A stretch of 64,000 bases of DNA from Allopontixanthobacter confluentis (GTDB lineage: Bacteria > Pseudomonadota > Alphaproteobacteria > Sphingomonadales > Sphingomonadaceae). The DNA is taken from NCBI RefSeq assembly GCF_009827615.1, contig NZ_WTYU01000001.1, forward strand, positions 207,001 to 271,000, read 5' to 3'. Below, piece after piece: positions 1-8,249 of the stretch. Each line of letters starts with the position of its first letter. The stretch's first letter is position 1. Position numbers and translations under genes: made by a program. The notes beneath the pieces are model-generated. The model was not told where the DNA came from. It saw only the letters and a program-made list of their open reading frames with translations, and did no database searches.

Positions 1-706
1 GATCCGCTGCATAGGTTATGAGCTCACGCTCCGAATCTTCGAGCTTTTGGCGCAATTGTTCAAGGCGCCCTTCAAGAAATTGCCGTGCTTCTGTCGTCGC
101 GCCAAACCGGCGGCTCAGATTGCTGGCAACATATTCCGTAGCCCAGGCATTTGCCAGGCGAGCGGCAAGCGCGCGATCAGTACTCTTAAATTTGACATCC
201 ACTAAGTTGGACATTCCAACAGGCACGATAGTGACGTTCGCAAGCAGCACAGATGCTAGAACCTTGTCTGGATTGGCTGGCAAGACGTCTATCTTATAGG
301 CCTCGAGAAAGGCATCGTCTGATGCCAGATTCTGTTCGCGAACGACCTGCTCGGCAAGCGAGCGGGCCTTTAAAAGTTCATATTGAGTGTCGTAATATTG
401 CGCGTCCAGTACTTGATCCTGCGTCTCAACGCCTTCTACAGCCGTAACGTTATTCTGTACTCGACTAATTTCGATACGAGCAGTTGCCTGATATTTGGGT
501 GTAATAAGCAGCGTAGCGACCAGCCCGATGAGCAGGCTCGATATGACCAGTACCGCGATCAAAATTTTGTTGTTTTTGATCGTCTGCCAAACGCGTTCAG
601 CAACTGGGACGCCTAGTTCACGCGCACCAGCATCTTCATACGCGTAGTCATCAGCCATCTCGTCACGAAAGCCGGTTTTCCTCGAACTTCTCTGCACAGC
701 AACCAT
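1..706 (-). CDS. GumC/Wzz-type polysaccharide chain-length/transport protein (3' part outside window)
   Basis: This is the N-terminal 235 residues of a polysaccharide co-polymerase. It begins at the ATG at 706 and runs off the left edge still open. I translated the minus strand directly. A cytoplasmic head (residues 1-45) is followed by one membrane helix (about 48-70, IAVLVISSLLIGLVATLL) and the P-K-Y-Q-A-T-A-R-I-E-I segment typical of Wzz domains. A charged coiled-coil-prone stretch then leads towards a GumC-like periplasmic hairpin. Its ATG shares one base with the TAA of the upstream export gene (TAATG), so translation is probably coupled. The family sets chain length and connects Wzy polymerisation to the outer-membrane Wza channel. 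Whether a C-terminal tyrosine kinase domain is fused cannot be seen here. Confidence 0.9.
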   Translation of the reverse strand, partial: MVAVQRSSRKTGFRDEMADDYAYEDAGARELGVPVAERVWQTIKNNKILIAVLVISSLLIGLVATLLITPKYQATARIEISRVQNNVTAVEGVETQDQVLDAQYYDTQYELLKARSLAEQVVREQNLASDDAFLEAYKIDVLPANPDKVLASVLLANVTIVPVGMSNLVDVKFKSTDRALAARLANAWATEYVASNLSRRFGATTEARQFLEGRLEQLRQKLEDSERELITYAAD

Positions 707-1413
707 TACCTCAACAACCGTTCGAGTAGAATTATGGGGGTGGTAAGGAGCGGCGAAAGGGCCGTTAGCATCTGAATTCGCTTGAGGGTCGGTGAGTTGC
801 CGACCTGGACAATATCGCCTGCAAAAACGACCGGGTCAGCGTAGTTACCGCGCTGGATGGCTCCAAGATTATAGACGCCGATATATCGCTCGCCTTCAGC
901 TTTGCGAAAAATCAGGACATCATCCAATTGTGCCGTGTCGGTTGCGCCGCCGCCAGTTGCAACAACTTCAAGCAGGGTCATGGAACCAGTGACAGGATAG
1001 CGACCAGGCCGGCTTACCTCTCCACCGATCGTGATAACGCGGCCCGGCTGCTCCATCAAATCCACTGTAACTTCAGGATTCACTACAAAACGTCCATCAA
1101 GCCGCTGCGCTATTTCGCGACTGATGGCGATAGGCGTTCTGCCATCTGCCTGAATCAAACCGATGAGCGGAAACTGGAAAGCGCCGGTAGCATCAACTTT
1201 CAGTTCGCGGCTCAAATCGGCGAAGCCCAAAACGCTCACGCGCAAAGTGTCCTGAGACCTCACTATCGCGCCGCCATCCCCTTCAGGCGATGGCAAGGCA
1301 TCCAGGTCGACCAACTGAATGCCTGGCGCTGTAGCGATAGGTTTTGGCGATGACGCGCAAGCAGCCAAGGAGATGCCAGCGATGGCAAGTATCGCAATTC
1401 TGAAGATTTGCAT
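706..1413 (-). CDS. Wza/GumB-type polysaccharide export lipoprotein
   Basis: A 235-residue outer-membrane polysaccharide export protein. The N-terminus is a lipoprotein signal with lipobox LAAC, Cys at residue 19. It is followed by a Poly_export domain (about 50-120, with RVSVLGFADLSREL and FPLIGLIQADG) and a soluble ligand-binding beta-grasp (SLBB) domain (about 130-205, with ITIGGEVSRPGRYPV). The protein is short like GumB and lacks extra SLBB repeats. A C-terminal hydrophobic stretch (LTALSPLLTTPIILL) may be the amphipathic helix that forms the channel in Wza homologues. It lies 68 bases after the Wzy/ligase-like gene and overlaps the next gene by one base, so the three form one leftward operon. 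It is expected to conduct the finished polymer across the outer membrane. Confidence 0.92.
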   Translation of the reverse strand: MQIFRIAILAIAGISLAACASSPKPIATAPGIQLVDLDALPSPEGDGGAIVRSQDTLRVSVLGFADLSRELKVDATGAFQFPLIGLIQADGRTPIAISREIAQRLDGRFVVNPEVTVDLMEQPGRVITIGGEVSRPGRYPVTGSMTLLEVVATGGGATDTAQLDDVLIFRKAEGERYIGVYNLGAIQRGNYADPVVFAGDIVQVGNSPTLKRIQMLTALSPLLTTPIILLERLLR

Positions 1414-1481
1414 GAAGTAAGCCTGTCTGGATGGTAACGCCGCAAATGGCCTAAACCTTGCCGCAATTCTAATTCTATCGA

Positions 1482-2810
1482 TTAATCCGAGGGTTCCACC
1501 AATTCGCTCCTTAGAGTAGGTCGAGCGAAAATTGCAAGACCAATGACTGAAACGGCCATTACCGAAGGCACGTGAAGCGGGTAATCGACTACACTTGCAG
1601 CTGCCAATATGATGAGGATACCTAGCCCCAGCCAGCTCTGGTCGATGGGGTTGCCGGGCTGGCTCTTATCTTTTGCGAGCTGAAGAGACCGATAAATCAC
1701 AAAAGCGATGCCCAAGCCAATGATGACGAAAGCGAATGCGCCACCCTCGATAGGAAACTGCATCCAGTCATTATGCGCTTCATTCACATAGGATGGCGCC
1801 AGAAGCTCGGTCGGTTCCCTCATTCTGTATGCATATTCGAAGGTTCCCAGCCCAGATCCAAGCGGCTGAAAATCAGCAGTCAAATCGATCAGAATTGGCG
1901 CCATTTTGACGCGTAATTCTCTCAACTCGTCCGTTTCAATAAGCCGCGATAGTGCCGGCACTCTTTCAGCAACGACGAAGACAACGCCGAGCAAGAAGAC
2001 TGCTGCCATAAGCGCCATCGAAAAAAGGCGCGGGCGCTGCCGTCTCGTTGAAGGGCTGTGCGCCTTAAATCGTTTGATGAGCAAGGCTAGGATAGCAAAG
2101 CTGATAGCTAATATGAGGGTGATTAATCCAGCTCGCGAAGCAGTAACAATCACTCCAAGCGCCATCAGAAGTGCAGCGCCGCCAAAATAAAGCGAATTCG
2201 GGTTTCTATCAGACGCCGGAGTGCGTTGAACAAGGTAGAGACTGATCATCACACAGCACGCCAAGAATACTCCCTGGTGATTTCGATTTGCGAAGAGCCC
2301 AACCGCGCTTCCCGAATTGGTAATGCGATACAGAAAAACACCGCTCTGTGGATCAGCAAATAGCTGAATTATCCCAAGCAAAGCGGAGACGCCACCTATC
2401 GCAACAAAAACCAACAGAACTCGGTCGGTTTTTCGAGCAATCGCAAACCAGAGAAGTGCGGCGAGGGGAGCGGTGAGCGAGGCAACCGCATTCATCGTCA
2501 GAACAGGAGACAAACTTACCGGACGCCACGCATCAAGCCCGATTAAGGCATCGATCTGCGCGATAGGCTCGCGGCCGGGCAAGCCAGTCCACAAGGCAGG
2601 CGGAATAGGAACCAGTTGGAATAATCCCAGAAGAACAAGGCTTAGCAGCAAGAAAAGAGGAATCTTCACCTGCGAAAGGTCACTTTTTGAAAGCAGAAGG
2701 ATGGCGACGCCAATTGCGCACGCAGATAGAAATCTCAGGAAGGGCAGGCTTGCTATATCGCCTCGTGATCCCCCGCCCATCAGAAATGTCATTACCAGGA
2801 TCACTGCCAA
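1482..2810 (-). CDS. O-antigen ligase/Wzy-like polysaccharide polymerase (PF04932 type)
   Basis: A polytopic inner-membrane protein of 442 residues with about 10-12 hydrophobic segments. A long periplasmic loop (about 280-340) contains a P-L-G-S-G-L-G-T-F-E-like motif. The motifs N-R-N-H-Q-G and T-A-S-R-A-G-L are characteristic of the O-antigen ligase/polymerase family. The family joins polysaccharide repeat units on the periplasmic face or ligates polymer to an acceptor; sequence alone cannot separate these roles. The open frame begins with TTG at 2810, with no convincing ribosome-binding site; the GTG at 2804 and ATG at 2792 are alternatives. It is the first intact gene of the leftward export operon. 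A second Wzy-like gene occurs at 15024, so one may be the polymerase and the other a ligase or a replacement. Confidence 0.85.
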   Translation of the reverse strand: MAVILVMTFLMGGGSRGDIASLPFLRFLSACAIGVAILLLSKSDLSQVKIPLFLLLSLVLLGLFQLVPIPPALWTGLPGREPIAQIDALIGLDAWRPVSLSPVLTMNAVASLTAPLAALLWFAIARKTDRVLLVFVAIGGVSALLGIIQLFADPQSGVFLYRITNSGSAVGLFANRNHQGVFLACCVMISLYLVQRTPASDRNPNSLYFGGAALLMALGVIVTASRAGLITLILAISFAILALLIKRFKAHSPSTRRQRPRLFSMALMAAVFLLGVVFVVAERVPALSRLIETDELRELRVKMAPILIDLTADFQPLGSGLGTFEYAYRMREPTELLAPSYVNEAHNDWMQFPIEGGAFAFVIIGLGIAFVIYRSLQLAKDKSQPGNPIDQSWLGLGILIILAAASVVDYPLHVPSVMAVSVIGLAIFARPTLRSELVEPSD

Positions 2811-2974
2811 AATAGATGGAGCATGCCGCCTGCATCGCTGCGCAAAGGTATCAAAATAGGTAATAGTGAATTTTCCTATTGGTTACGACATGGCTCCGCG
2901 CATGCGCTGGATCACTCAATCGCAAAAATAATGAAAGCAAGCTTGGGACTGAAGATTGATCTAACAGAAAATCT

Positions 2975-3283
2975 CTATGCTTCAAATAGCTTACGCAGCC
3001 AAGAACGCTTTTGTGTTGGCAGGCTTTGGCCCGATACCTTGAATAGGTAATACCCAAGTTGCACGACCTGATTTTTGTCCAAAACAAATACTGACTGATC
3101 GACATCTTCAGGGACATGCGGAGGCGGTTTTCTGACCGATTCCATGCGCAGGATGATCCGATCATGCAAATCGTCAGCCTTTCAACCTACTAGGGCCCCG
3201 TACTGACCATCTGGCGCAGATTTAATAATCACCGCTCGAGCTAAGTGCGGATTTACTTCTTGCTTTTCCATTGAACCGTTCAT
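2975..3283 (-). pseudogene. small conserved-looking gene interrupted by one in-frame TGA
   Basis: Reading the minus strand from the ATG at 3283 gives 33 codons, an in-frame TGA at 3184-3182, then 68 more codons to a stop at 2975, all in one frame. The ATG is preceded by a good ribosome-binding site (CAGGGG, about six bases upstream). The part after the TGA has a protein-like composition (PHVPEDVDQSVFVLDKNQ, VVQLGYYLFKVSG). I do not recognise the family. It precedes the leftward EPS export operon, so it may have been its first gene. The simplest reading is a single nonsense mutation; a TTG at 3169 could restart a 64-residue product. Selenocysteine is very unlikely because no SECIS-like hairpin was noticed and nothing in the window suggests a selenoprotein. 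Confidence 0.45.
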
Positions 3284-3584
3284 GTCGTCCCCTGCAGAAT
3301 TTCATTGCCGCATCTCCATGCGATTTGACGCCAAAATGCGAAGCGCACAAATGCGAGGCAGCCAAATTTTAAATTTTAGGCGTTTCAAAGCCAAAGTCAT
3401 CTTTGAACTAGATAGGCCAGCCAGACGCCCTAAGAGGCACACGCCTGCGAAAATTTTTTCCTTGCTTATTAAATTCTTATTTGCTTAGGGCGCTGATGAT
3501 TATTTCAGGCCTTGCCTAGGGATTTTCTGTCGAACTTTATAAAAGCGGGTCGCACCCTTTTAAACCTTTACCTTCGAGGCACCA
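3284..3584. promoter_or_regulatory. divergent intergenic control region of the EPS locus
   Basis: This AT-rich gap separates the leftward export operon from the rightward sugar-transferase gene, so promoters for both arms should lie here or close by. Several A/T runs occur around 3368-3380 and 3451-3485. I see no convincing -35/-10 pair, operator palindrome or coding frame. The role is inferred from gene orientation only. Confidence 0.35.
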
Positions 3585-4895
3585 GTGTTTCTGGCATCCG
3601 TTCCGCACGTCACAATTGGACGCAGTGTATTCCATACGCTGCGGTTTGAGCTTGTCTTCGTAATGCTCTGCGGCGTCATTTTGCCCGCCAGTTTGGCTGT
3701 CGGCGTCGGGCCAGTGAGATTGATTCCGCTACTGGGCCTCGATCAAAATGCTACCGAAAGCGTCACTACATACAACTCTTTTATTTGCGCGGCTCTTAGC
3801 GCGCTTGGAACAGCTGTCGTTCTGAGGCGTTTTCGGCTGTATCCAGGCACAGCTGTGGCTGGGTCGATTTTTCCGGTGTTAGCATCTTTTTATGGGGCTG
3901 CGTTGGCAATAATTCTTTTCCTTCGAGCTGAATATTCCAACCAGATCCTACTCTTTTGCTTTTTCGCAACACTCGCTGCGCGATATGCAATCGAGACATT
4001 GCACATCCGGGTAAGCGGTCTGTTTTACTGGATAGTTCCGGGCGGTAAGGTCGATGTCATTCGCCAGCTTGAACGCACCCCGACTGCAACTTTGAGTTCC
4101 ACTTCTGTCGAAGATATCCCGGCAGGTGCCATTATTGCCGACTTACATGCCGATCTCGCCCCTGAATGGGAGCGCTTCATAGCGGAAGCTGCAATTTCTG
4201 GTCGGGGGATTTACCACTACAAGCAGGCTTGGGAAGCGGAGACCGGAAAGGTCCAGATAAATCATCTCTCGGAAAATGGCTTTGGCTCGCTGGTACCAAG
4301 CATCGCCTACCAGAAGATCAAGCGCCTGGTGGATTTGTGCTTTTGCGTGCTGGCATTCCCAATTGCCTTGCCGCTCTTGGCCATTTGCGCTGCGGCTATC
4401 AAGGTCGACGGCGGTGGCTCTGTCTTGTTTTTCCAACGACGGATGGGTTTTCGTGGCCAACCGTTCAAAGTTGTAAAGTTTCGCACAATGACCGAAACGC
4501 ACAATGACGGCGATCGGCAGGAGTCGATCACTCAAAATGATGATGCACGTATTACTAGGGTTGGCAAATTTTTGCGAAAATCGCGTCTCGACGAATTGCC
4601 GCAGATCTATAATATACTGCTCGGCCAAATGAGTTGGATCGGCCCGCGTCCCGAAGCTGTGAGCCTTTCATCCTGGTATGAGGCGGAGATCCCCTTCTAT
4701 CGCTACCGGCATATCGTCCGGCCAGGCATCACGGGATGGGCTCAGGTCAATCAGGGGCACGTCGCCTCTTTGGACGAAGTCACTGAAAAGCTTCAGTTTG
4801 ATTTTTACTACATCAAGAATTTGTCGTACTGGCTGGACATCGTGATTGCGCTAAGAACGCTGCGCGTTGTCCTGTCCGGATTTGGCGCGAAGTAA
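3585..4895 (+). CDS. undecaprenyl-phosphate sugar phosphotransferase (WcaJ/ExoY family), EPS chain initiation
   Basis: A 436-residue polyprenyl glycosylphosphotransferase that starts at a GTG. The N-terminal half has four predicted membrane helices and a degenerate nucleotide-binding-like region. A fifth helix (about 227-250, CFCVLAFPIALPLLAICAA) leads into the catalytic bacterial sugar transferase domain. Signature motifs are F-F-Q-R-R-M-G, K-V-V-K-F-R-T-M, R-K-S-R-L-D-E-L-P-Q and G-Q-M-S-W-I-G-P-R-P-E, including the D-E pair that forms the catalytic dyad in this family. It transfers a sugar-1-phosphate, often glucose or galactose, from UDP-sugar to undecaprenyl phosphate and so begins each repeat unit. 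It heads the rightward EPS arm. The sugar it uses cannot be told from sequence. Confidence 0.95.
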   Translation: MFLASVPHVTIGRSVFHTLRFELVFVMLCGVILPASLAVGVGPVRLIPLLGLDQNATESVTTYNSFICAALSALGTAVVLRRFRLYPGTAVAGSIFPVLASFYGAALAIILFLRAEYSNQILLFCFFATLAARYAIETLHIRVSGLFYWIVPGGKVDVIRQLERTPTATLSSTSVEDIPAGAIIADLHADLAPEWERFIAEAAISGRGIYHYKQAWEAETGKVQINHLSENGFGSLVPSIAYQKIKRLVDLCFCVLAFPIALPLLAICAAAIKVDGGGSVLFFQRRMGFRGQPFKVVKFRTMTETHNDGDRQESITQNDDARITRVGKFLRKSRLDELPQIYNILLGQMSWIGPRPEAVSLSSWYEAEIPFYRYRHIVRPGITGWAQVNQGHVASLDEVTEKLQFDFYYIKNLSYWLDIVIALRTLRVVLSGFGAK

Positions 4896-5045
4896 GCAAA
4901 TGGCGTTTACCCACGATCCGTCCATGCCCTTTGCACGTCTTTTGCTGGAGCCCTTCAGGTCGCACTGGAAAAACCATGCATCAATAAGGCGTGCCGCCAA
5001 AAATGGCGCCGCCGGACCTCTTTTGCCTGCAATTTGGTGCCGGCC

Positions 5046-5567
5046 ATGAGCATAAAACAGCCGTCTCAGTCACTCACTCAGTGGTTTGCAGCGCAGGTCA
5101 AGCCGCGCCAGGAAGAGCTCGCGCTTATGCATTTGCAGCGCCAGGACTATTCGGTGCTGTGCCCGCGAGTGAAACGCTTCAGGCGCTTGAGGGGGCGTAC
5201 TCTGACCGTGAAAGAGCCGCTTTTTCCAGGTTATGTCTTTGTCGGCATCGATCCTGCGATTCAGGGTTGGCACTCAATCAACGGTACCATCGGTGTGATC
5301 CGCTTAGTCACATTTGGCCACCAGCCCGCAGCGCTGCCTGAGGGTTTCATCGAGCAGCTCACGGCGCAAGCTAGCACCGACGAGCGTATTAGGGTCAATG
5401 ATGGTTTGAAGGAAGGTGCCAACGTCCGGATCATTGGCGGACCCTTTGATGATCTTTGCGGCACCTTGACCGGCATTTCTGCCAATGACCGCGTAACTGT
5501 CCTTCTGCGCCTGCTCTCCGGCGAAACCAAGGTATCAATGTCCAGGGCATCGCTTCTTGCCGCGTGA
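5046..5567 (+). CDS. NusG/RfaH-type specialised transcription antiterminator
   Basis: A 173-residue NusG paralogue. The N-terminal NGN domain spans about 8-115 (WFAAQVKPRQEELALMHL, EPLFPGYVFVGID, GVIRLVTFG). The C-terminal KOW domain spans about 125-173 (EGANVRIIGGPFDDLCGTL, with VLLRLLSGETKVSM). The length and the W-F-A-A-Q-V-K-P-R-Q-E start resemble RfaH-like paralogues more than housekeeping NusG. Such proteins load on RNA polymerase and suppress termination in long polysaccharide operons, so its place between the initiating transferase and the remaining biosynthetic genes fits. The ATG at 5046 was chosen; in-frame TTG 5034 and GTG 5037 are alternatives. It lies 150 bases after the sugar transferase. 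A hairpin follows it at 5636-5661. Confidence 0.88.
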   Translation: MSIKQPSQSLTQWFAAQVKPRQEELALMHLQRQDYSVLCPRVKRFRRLRGRTLTVKEPLFPGYVFVGIDPAIQGWHSINGTIGVIRLVTFGHQPAALPEGFIEQLTAQASTDERIRVNDGLKEGANVRIIGGPFDDLCGTLTGISANDRVTVLLRLLSGETKVSMSRASLLAA

Positions 5568-6009
5568 CCCAGCGTGAGCGCAGACGATCACGTTTGCGCC
5601 GGCAAGCGTTTGACTAGTTGAAACTATTACCCTAGTTGGCCGCCAGTTTCAGAGCGGCCAATTGGCGGTTTTGCTATTGGGTCTAATGGTCTTTCAAACT
5701 AACTGCGCGCGAACTTGGGTTTCGCACGTAGTGCGGTAGCTATCTGGCACAAATTTGTCGCCTTATCCGCATTACCCCGCGCCAATCGGGCTGGCTGCCA
5801 AGGATCGTAAGTGGAGGGCAGGGGCAAGAACCACTGACACCTTGATTTAGAGCATTTTAGTTTTGGCTTTTTAATAGCGGATATAAAGGCGACATCGCCG
5901 CATGAATCGTGGTTCATCGTATCGCGCTACCACTTCGCTACTTGAGCGACAGTCGCCGTTATCGCGCAAGGACGTCTACGCACACTTCGCTTGCAAGTCT
6001 GATCTTCCA
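5568..6009 (+). promoter_or_regulatory. 442-base leader of the main EPS biosynthesis run, with an ops-like word
   Basis: The stretch has no convincing gene. It contains the hairpin at 5636-5661 and, at 5733-5740, the octamer GCGGTAGC, which is the core of the E. coli RfaH recruitment site (ops, GGCGGTAGCGT). It lies just downstream of an RfaH-like gene and upstream of the long biosynthetic run. An eight-base match is expected about once or twice by chance in a window of this size on both strands, and a similar word occurs inside sppA near 29302. The regulatory reading is therefore a suggestion only. An upstream in-frame ATG at 5902 could extend the following glycosyltransferase into this region. 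Confidence 0.25.
5636..5661 (+). terminator. hairpin after the NusG-like gene
   Basis: A perfect 8-bp inverted repeat, TTGGCCGC / GCGGCCAA, with a 10-base loop, followed by TTGGCGGTTTTG. The T run is weak, so this may be a poor intrinsic terminator or a pause hairpin that the neighbouring antiterminator could act on. Confidence 0.45.
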
Positions 6010-7212
6010 ATGAACATGACCACACACCTTGAGCGTCAGGCCGTGCAGGCCGGTGGGACCGCCGAGAGCACGCATATTCTCGTCACCGTCAACCAGGCGT
6101 GGAATATCTGGAACTTTCGCCGCGCAGTGATCCAGGCGCTGCTGGAAGACGGCCACCGCGTGACCGTCCTCGCGCCGCCCGATGCGACCGTTCCTAACCT
6201 TGAACGCATGGGCTGCGCCTTCATTCCGCTGGCGATGGACAGCAAGGGGCTCAACCCCTTGCGCGATCTCGCCCTGCTGCGCCGCATGCGCGCTATGTTT
6301 TCGGCTCACCGGCCCGACGTCATTTTGAGCTACACCATCAAGAACAACATCTATGGCGCGCTTGCAGCGCGGTCGTTGCGGATCCCCTTCCTGCCCAATG
6401 TGAGCGGGCTGGGCACGGCCTTCCTGTCGCAAGGATTGCTGCGGCGGGTGGCCGAAGGTCTCTACCGCGCCGCCTTTGCCTCGGTTCCGGCGGTGTTCTT
6501 CCAGAACGGCGAGGACCGCGCGCTGTTCATCGAGCGGCGCCTGGTGCGCGAAGACCAGGCGCGGCTGCTGCCAGGCTCGGGCATCGATCTGGAGCGCTTC
6601 GCTCCGGCCGATTACCCGCTCGCTGACGCGCCGCCGGTGTTCCTGCTGATTGCCCGCCTGCTGCGTGACAAGGGCGTCCATGAATTCGTCGAGGCGGCGG
6701 GCCTGGTGAAGCAAATACATCCCGGGGCCCGTTTTCAGCTGCTCGGCGCAGTCGACGCGCAGAACCGGACCGCGATCGACCGCGTAACCGTGACAGCCTG
6801 GGAGCAGTCAGGGGCGGTTGAATATCTCGGCACCTGCGATGACGTGCGCGAGCACATCGCGCCCGCGAATTGCGTTGTTCTGCCGTCCTACCGCGAAGGC
6901 GCGCCCCGGACGCTGATCGAGGCGGCCGCCATGGCTCGCCCGCTGATTGCCACCGATGTCCCCGGCTGCCGCTCGGTGGTCGAGGACGGGGTGAACGGTT
7001 TCCTGTGCGAGGTGCGCAGCGGCAAGAGCCTGGCGCAGGCATGCCTGCGCTTCCTGGCCCTGCCGCGCGAACAGCAGGCGGCGCTGGGCCGGGCGGGCCG
7101 CACCAAGATGGAGCGTGAATTTGGCGAAGCGCGGGTCATTGCCGCCTACCGCCAGCCGATCGCCGAAAGTCTCGGCCGTACTCGGTCACAACTCAAAGGA
7201 GCATTCGCGTGA
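6010..7212 (+). CDS. GT4 family glycosyltransferase (PglA/CapM-like)
   Basis: A GT-B fold glycosyltransferase of about 400 residues. The N-terminal Rossmann-like domain shows H-I-L-V-T-V-N-Q-A-W-N-I-W-N-F-R and a D-V-I-L-S-Y-T-I-K-N-N-I-Y-G motif seen in PglA-type hexosaminyltransferases. The C-terminal donor-binding domain has LLIARLLRDKGVHEFVEAA and the E-x7-E-like segment S-Y-R-E-G-A-P-R-T-L-I-E-A-A-A-M. It is predicted to add the second or a later sugar to the lipid-linked repeat unit on the cytoplasmic membrane face. The start at 6010 is preferred because the codons of 5902-6009 look unlike the rest and the domain begins soon after 6010; the ATG at 5902 is the alternative. Its TGA overlaps the next GTG (GTGA), so the two are coupled. 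It is clearly GC-richer than the genes before it. Confidence 0.9.
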   Translation: MNMTTHLERQAVQAGGTAESTHILVTVNQAWNIWNFRRAVIQALLEDGHRVTVLAPPDATVPNLERMGCAFIPLAMDSKGLNPLRDLALLRRMRAMFSAHRPDVILSYTIKNNIYGALAARSLRIPFLPNVSGLGTAFLSQGLLRRVAEGLYRAAFASVPAVFFQNGEDRALFIERRLVREDQARLLPGSGIDLERFAPADYPLADAPPVFLLIARLLRDKGVHEFVEAAGLVKQIHPGARFQLLGAVDAQNRTAIDRVTVTAWEQSGAVEYLGTCDDVREHIAPANCVVLPSYREGAPRTLIEAAAMARPLIATDVPGCRSVVEDGVNGFLCEVRSGKSLAQACLRFLALPREQQAALGRAGRTKMEREFGEARVIAAYRQPIAESLGRTRSQLKGAFA

Positions 7213-8222
7213 AGCGCGTTCTTGTTACCGGCAGCGCCGGCTTTATCGGTTTTCATTTGTCGCAATTGCTGCTCGACGAGGGCTTCGAGGTGCACGGCTT
7301 TGACGGCATTACGGATTATTACGACATCAATCTCAAACGCCGCCGCCACCAGATGCTGCTTCAGAATGCTCGCTTCTCAGCTACCGAGGGCATGCTCGAG
7401 GATGAAGAAGCATTCTGGAACATGGCCGAGGCCTTCCAGCCGGAGATCATCGTCCACCTCGCCGCTCAGGCGGGGGTGCGCTACAGCCTCGAAAACCCGC
7501 GGGCCTATGTCGACAGCAACCTGATCGGCACGTTCAACGTGATGGAGGCCGCGCGCAAGCTCAAGGTCGAGCATCTGCTGATGGCTTCGACTTCCTCGGT
7601 CTACGGCGCTAACGAGGACATGCCCTTCAGCGAGACCGAGAAAGCCGACACCCAGCTGACCTTTTACGCAGCGACCAAGAAGGCCAACGAGAGCATGGGC
7701 CATTCCTATGCGCATTTGTGGGACCTGCCGGTCACCATGTTCCGCTTCTTCACCGTCTATGGGCCCTTTGGCCGGCCCGATCTGGCCTTGTACAAATTCG
7801 TCGACGCGATGCTCGCTGGCCGCCCGATCGACATCTACAACCACGGCGACATGTACCGCGACTTCACCTATGTCGCCGATCTGGTCCGCGCAATCCGCCT
7901 GCTGATCGACGCTGTGCCGGTGCGGCCAGCGAGCGCCAAGGAGATCGAGCCGGGCGACAGCCTCTCTCCCGCGGCGCCTTACCGCATCGTCAATATTGGC
8001 AATTCAGAGAAGGTGCGGTTGCTCGATTTCATCGAGGCGATCGAGACCGAGCTGGGGATCGAGGCGAAGCGCAATTACATGCCGATGCAGCTTGGCGATG
8101 TTCCCGCGACCTGGGCCGACGCCGACCTGCTCAAACGCCTTACCGGCTACCGGCCAGAGACGGACTACCGTGAGGGCATCGCGAAGTTCGTTGCCTGGTT
8201 CCGCGACTATTACGACAAATAG
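7209..8222 (+). CDS. NAD-dependent UDP-glucuronate 4-epimerase-like enzyme
   Basis: An extended short-chain dehydrogenase/reductase of 337 residues. The N-terminal dinucleotide site is G-S-A-G-F-I-G. Ser/Thr of M-A-S-T-S-S-V-Y-G and Tyr/Lys of Y-A-A-T-K-K form the catalytic set. R-F-F-T-V-Y-G-P-F-G-R-P-D is typical of the UDP-glucuronate epimerase (LpsL/Cap1J) branch. It probably interconverts UDP-glucuronate and UDP-galacturonate, giving an acidic sugar donor to the EPS. The substrate would come from the ugd product encoded at 61782-63092. An A-A-G-G-A-G ribosome-binding site precedes the GTG, which overlaps the glycosyltransferase stop by four bases. The exact sugar specificity is inferred from motif similarity. 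Confidence 0.9.
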   Translation: MKRVLVTGSAGFIGFHLSQLLLDEGFEVHGFDGITDYYDINLKRRRHQMLLQNARFSATEGMLEDEEAFWNMAEAFQPEIIVHLAAQAGVRYSLENPRAYVDSNLIGTFNVMEAARKLKVEHLLMASTSSVYGANEDMPFSETEKADTQLTFYAATKKANESMGHSYAHLWDLPVTMFRFFTVYGPFGRPDLALYKFVDAMLAGRPIDIYNHGDMYRDFTYVADLVRAIRLLIDAVPVRPASAKEIEPGDSLSPAAPYRIVNIGNSEKVRLLDFIEAIETELGIEAKRNYMPMQLGDVPATWADADLLKRLTGYRPETDYREGIAKFVAWFRDYYDK

Positions 8223-8249
8223 AGCGCACGGATCATCACGGAACATGTC

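Noticed and set aside
3182-3184. Selenocysteine codon in the interrupted small gene
   Set aside because: No SECIS-like hairpin was noticed after the TGA and no selenoprotein machinery or family is recognisable.
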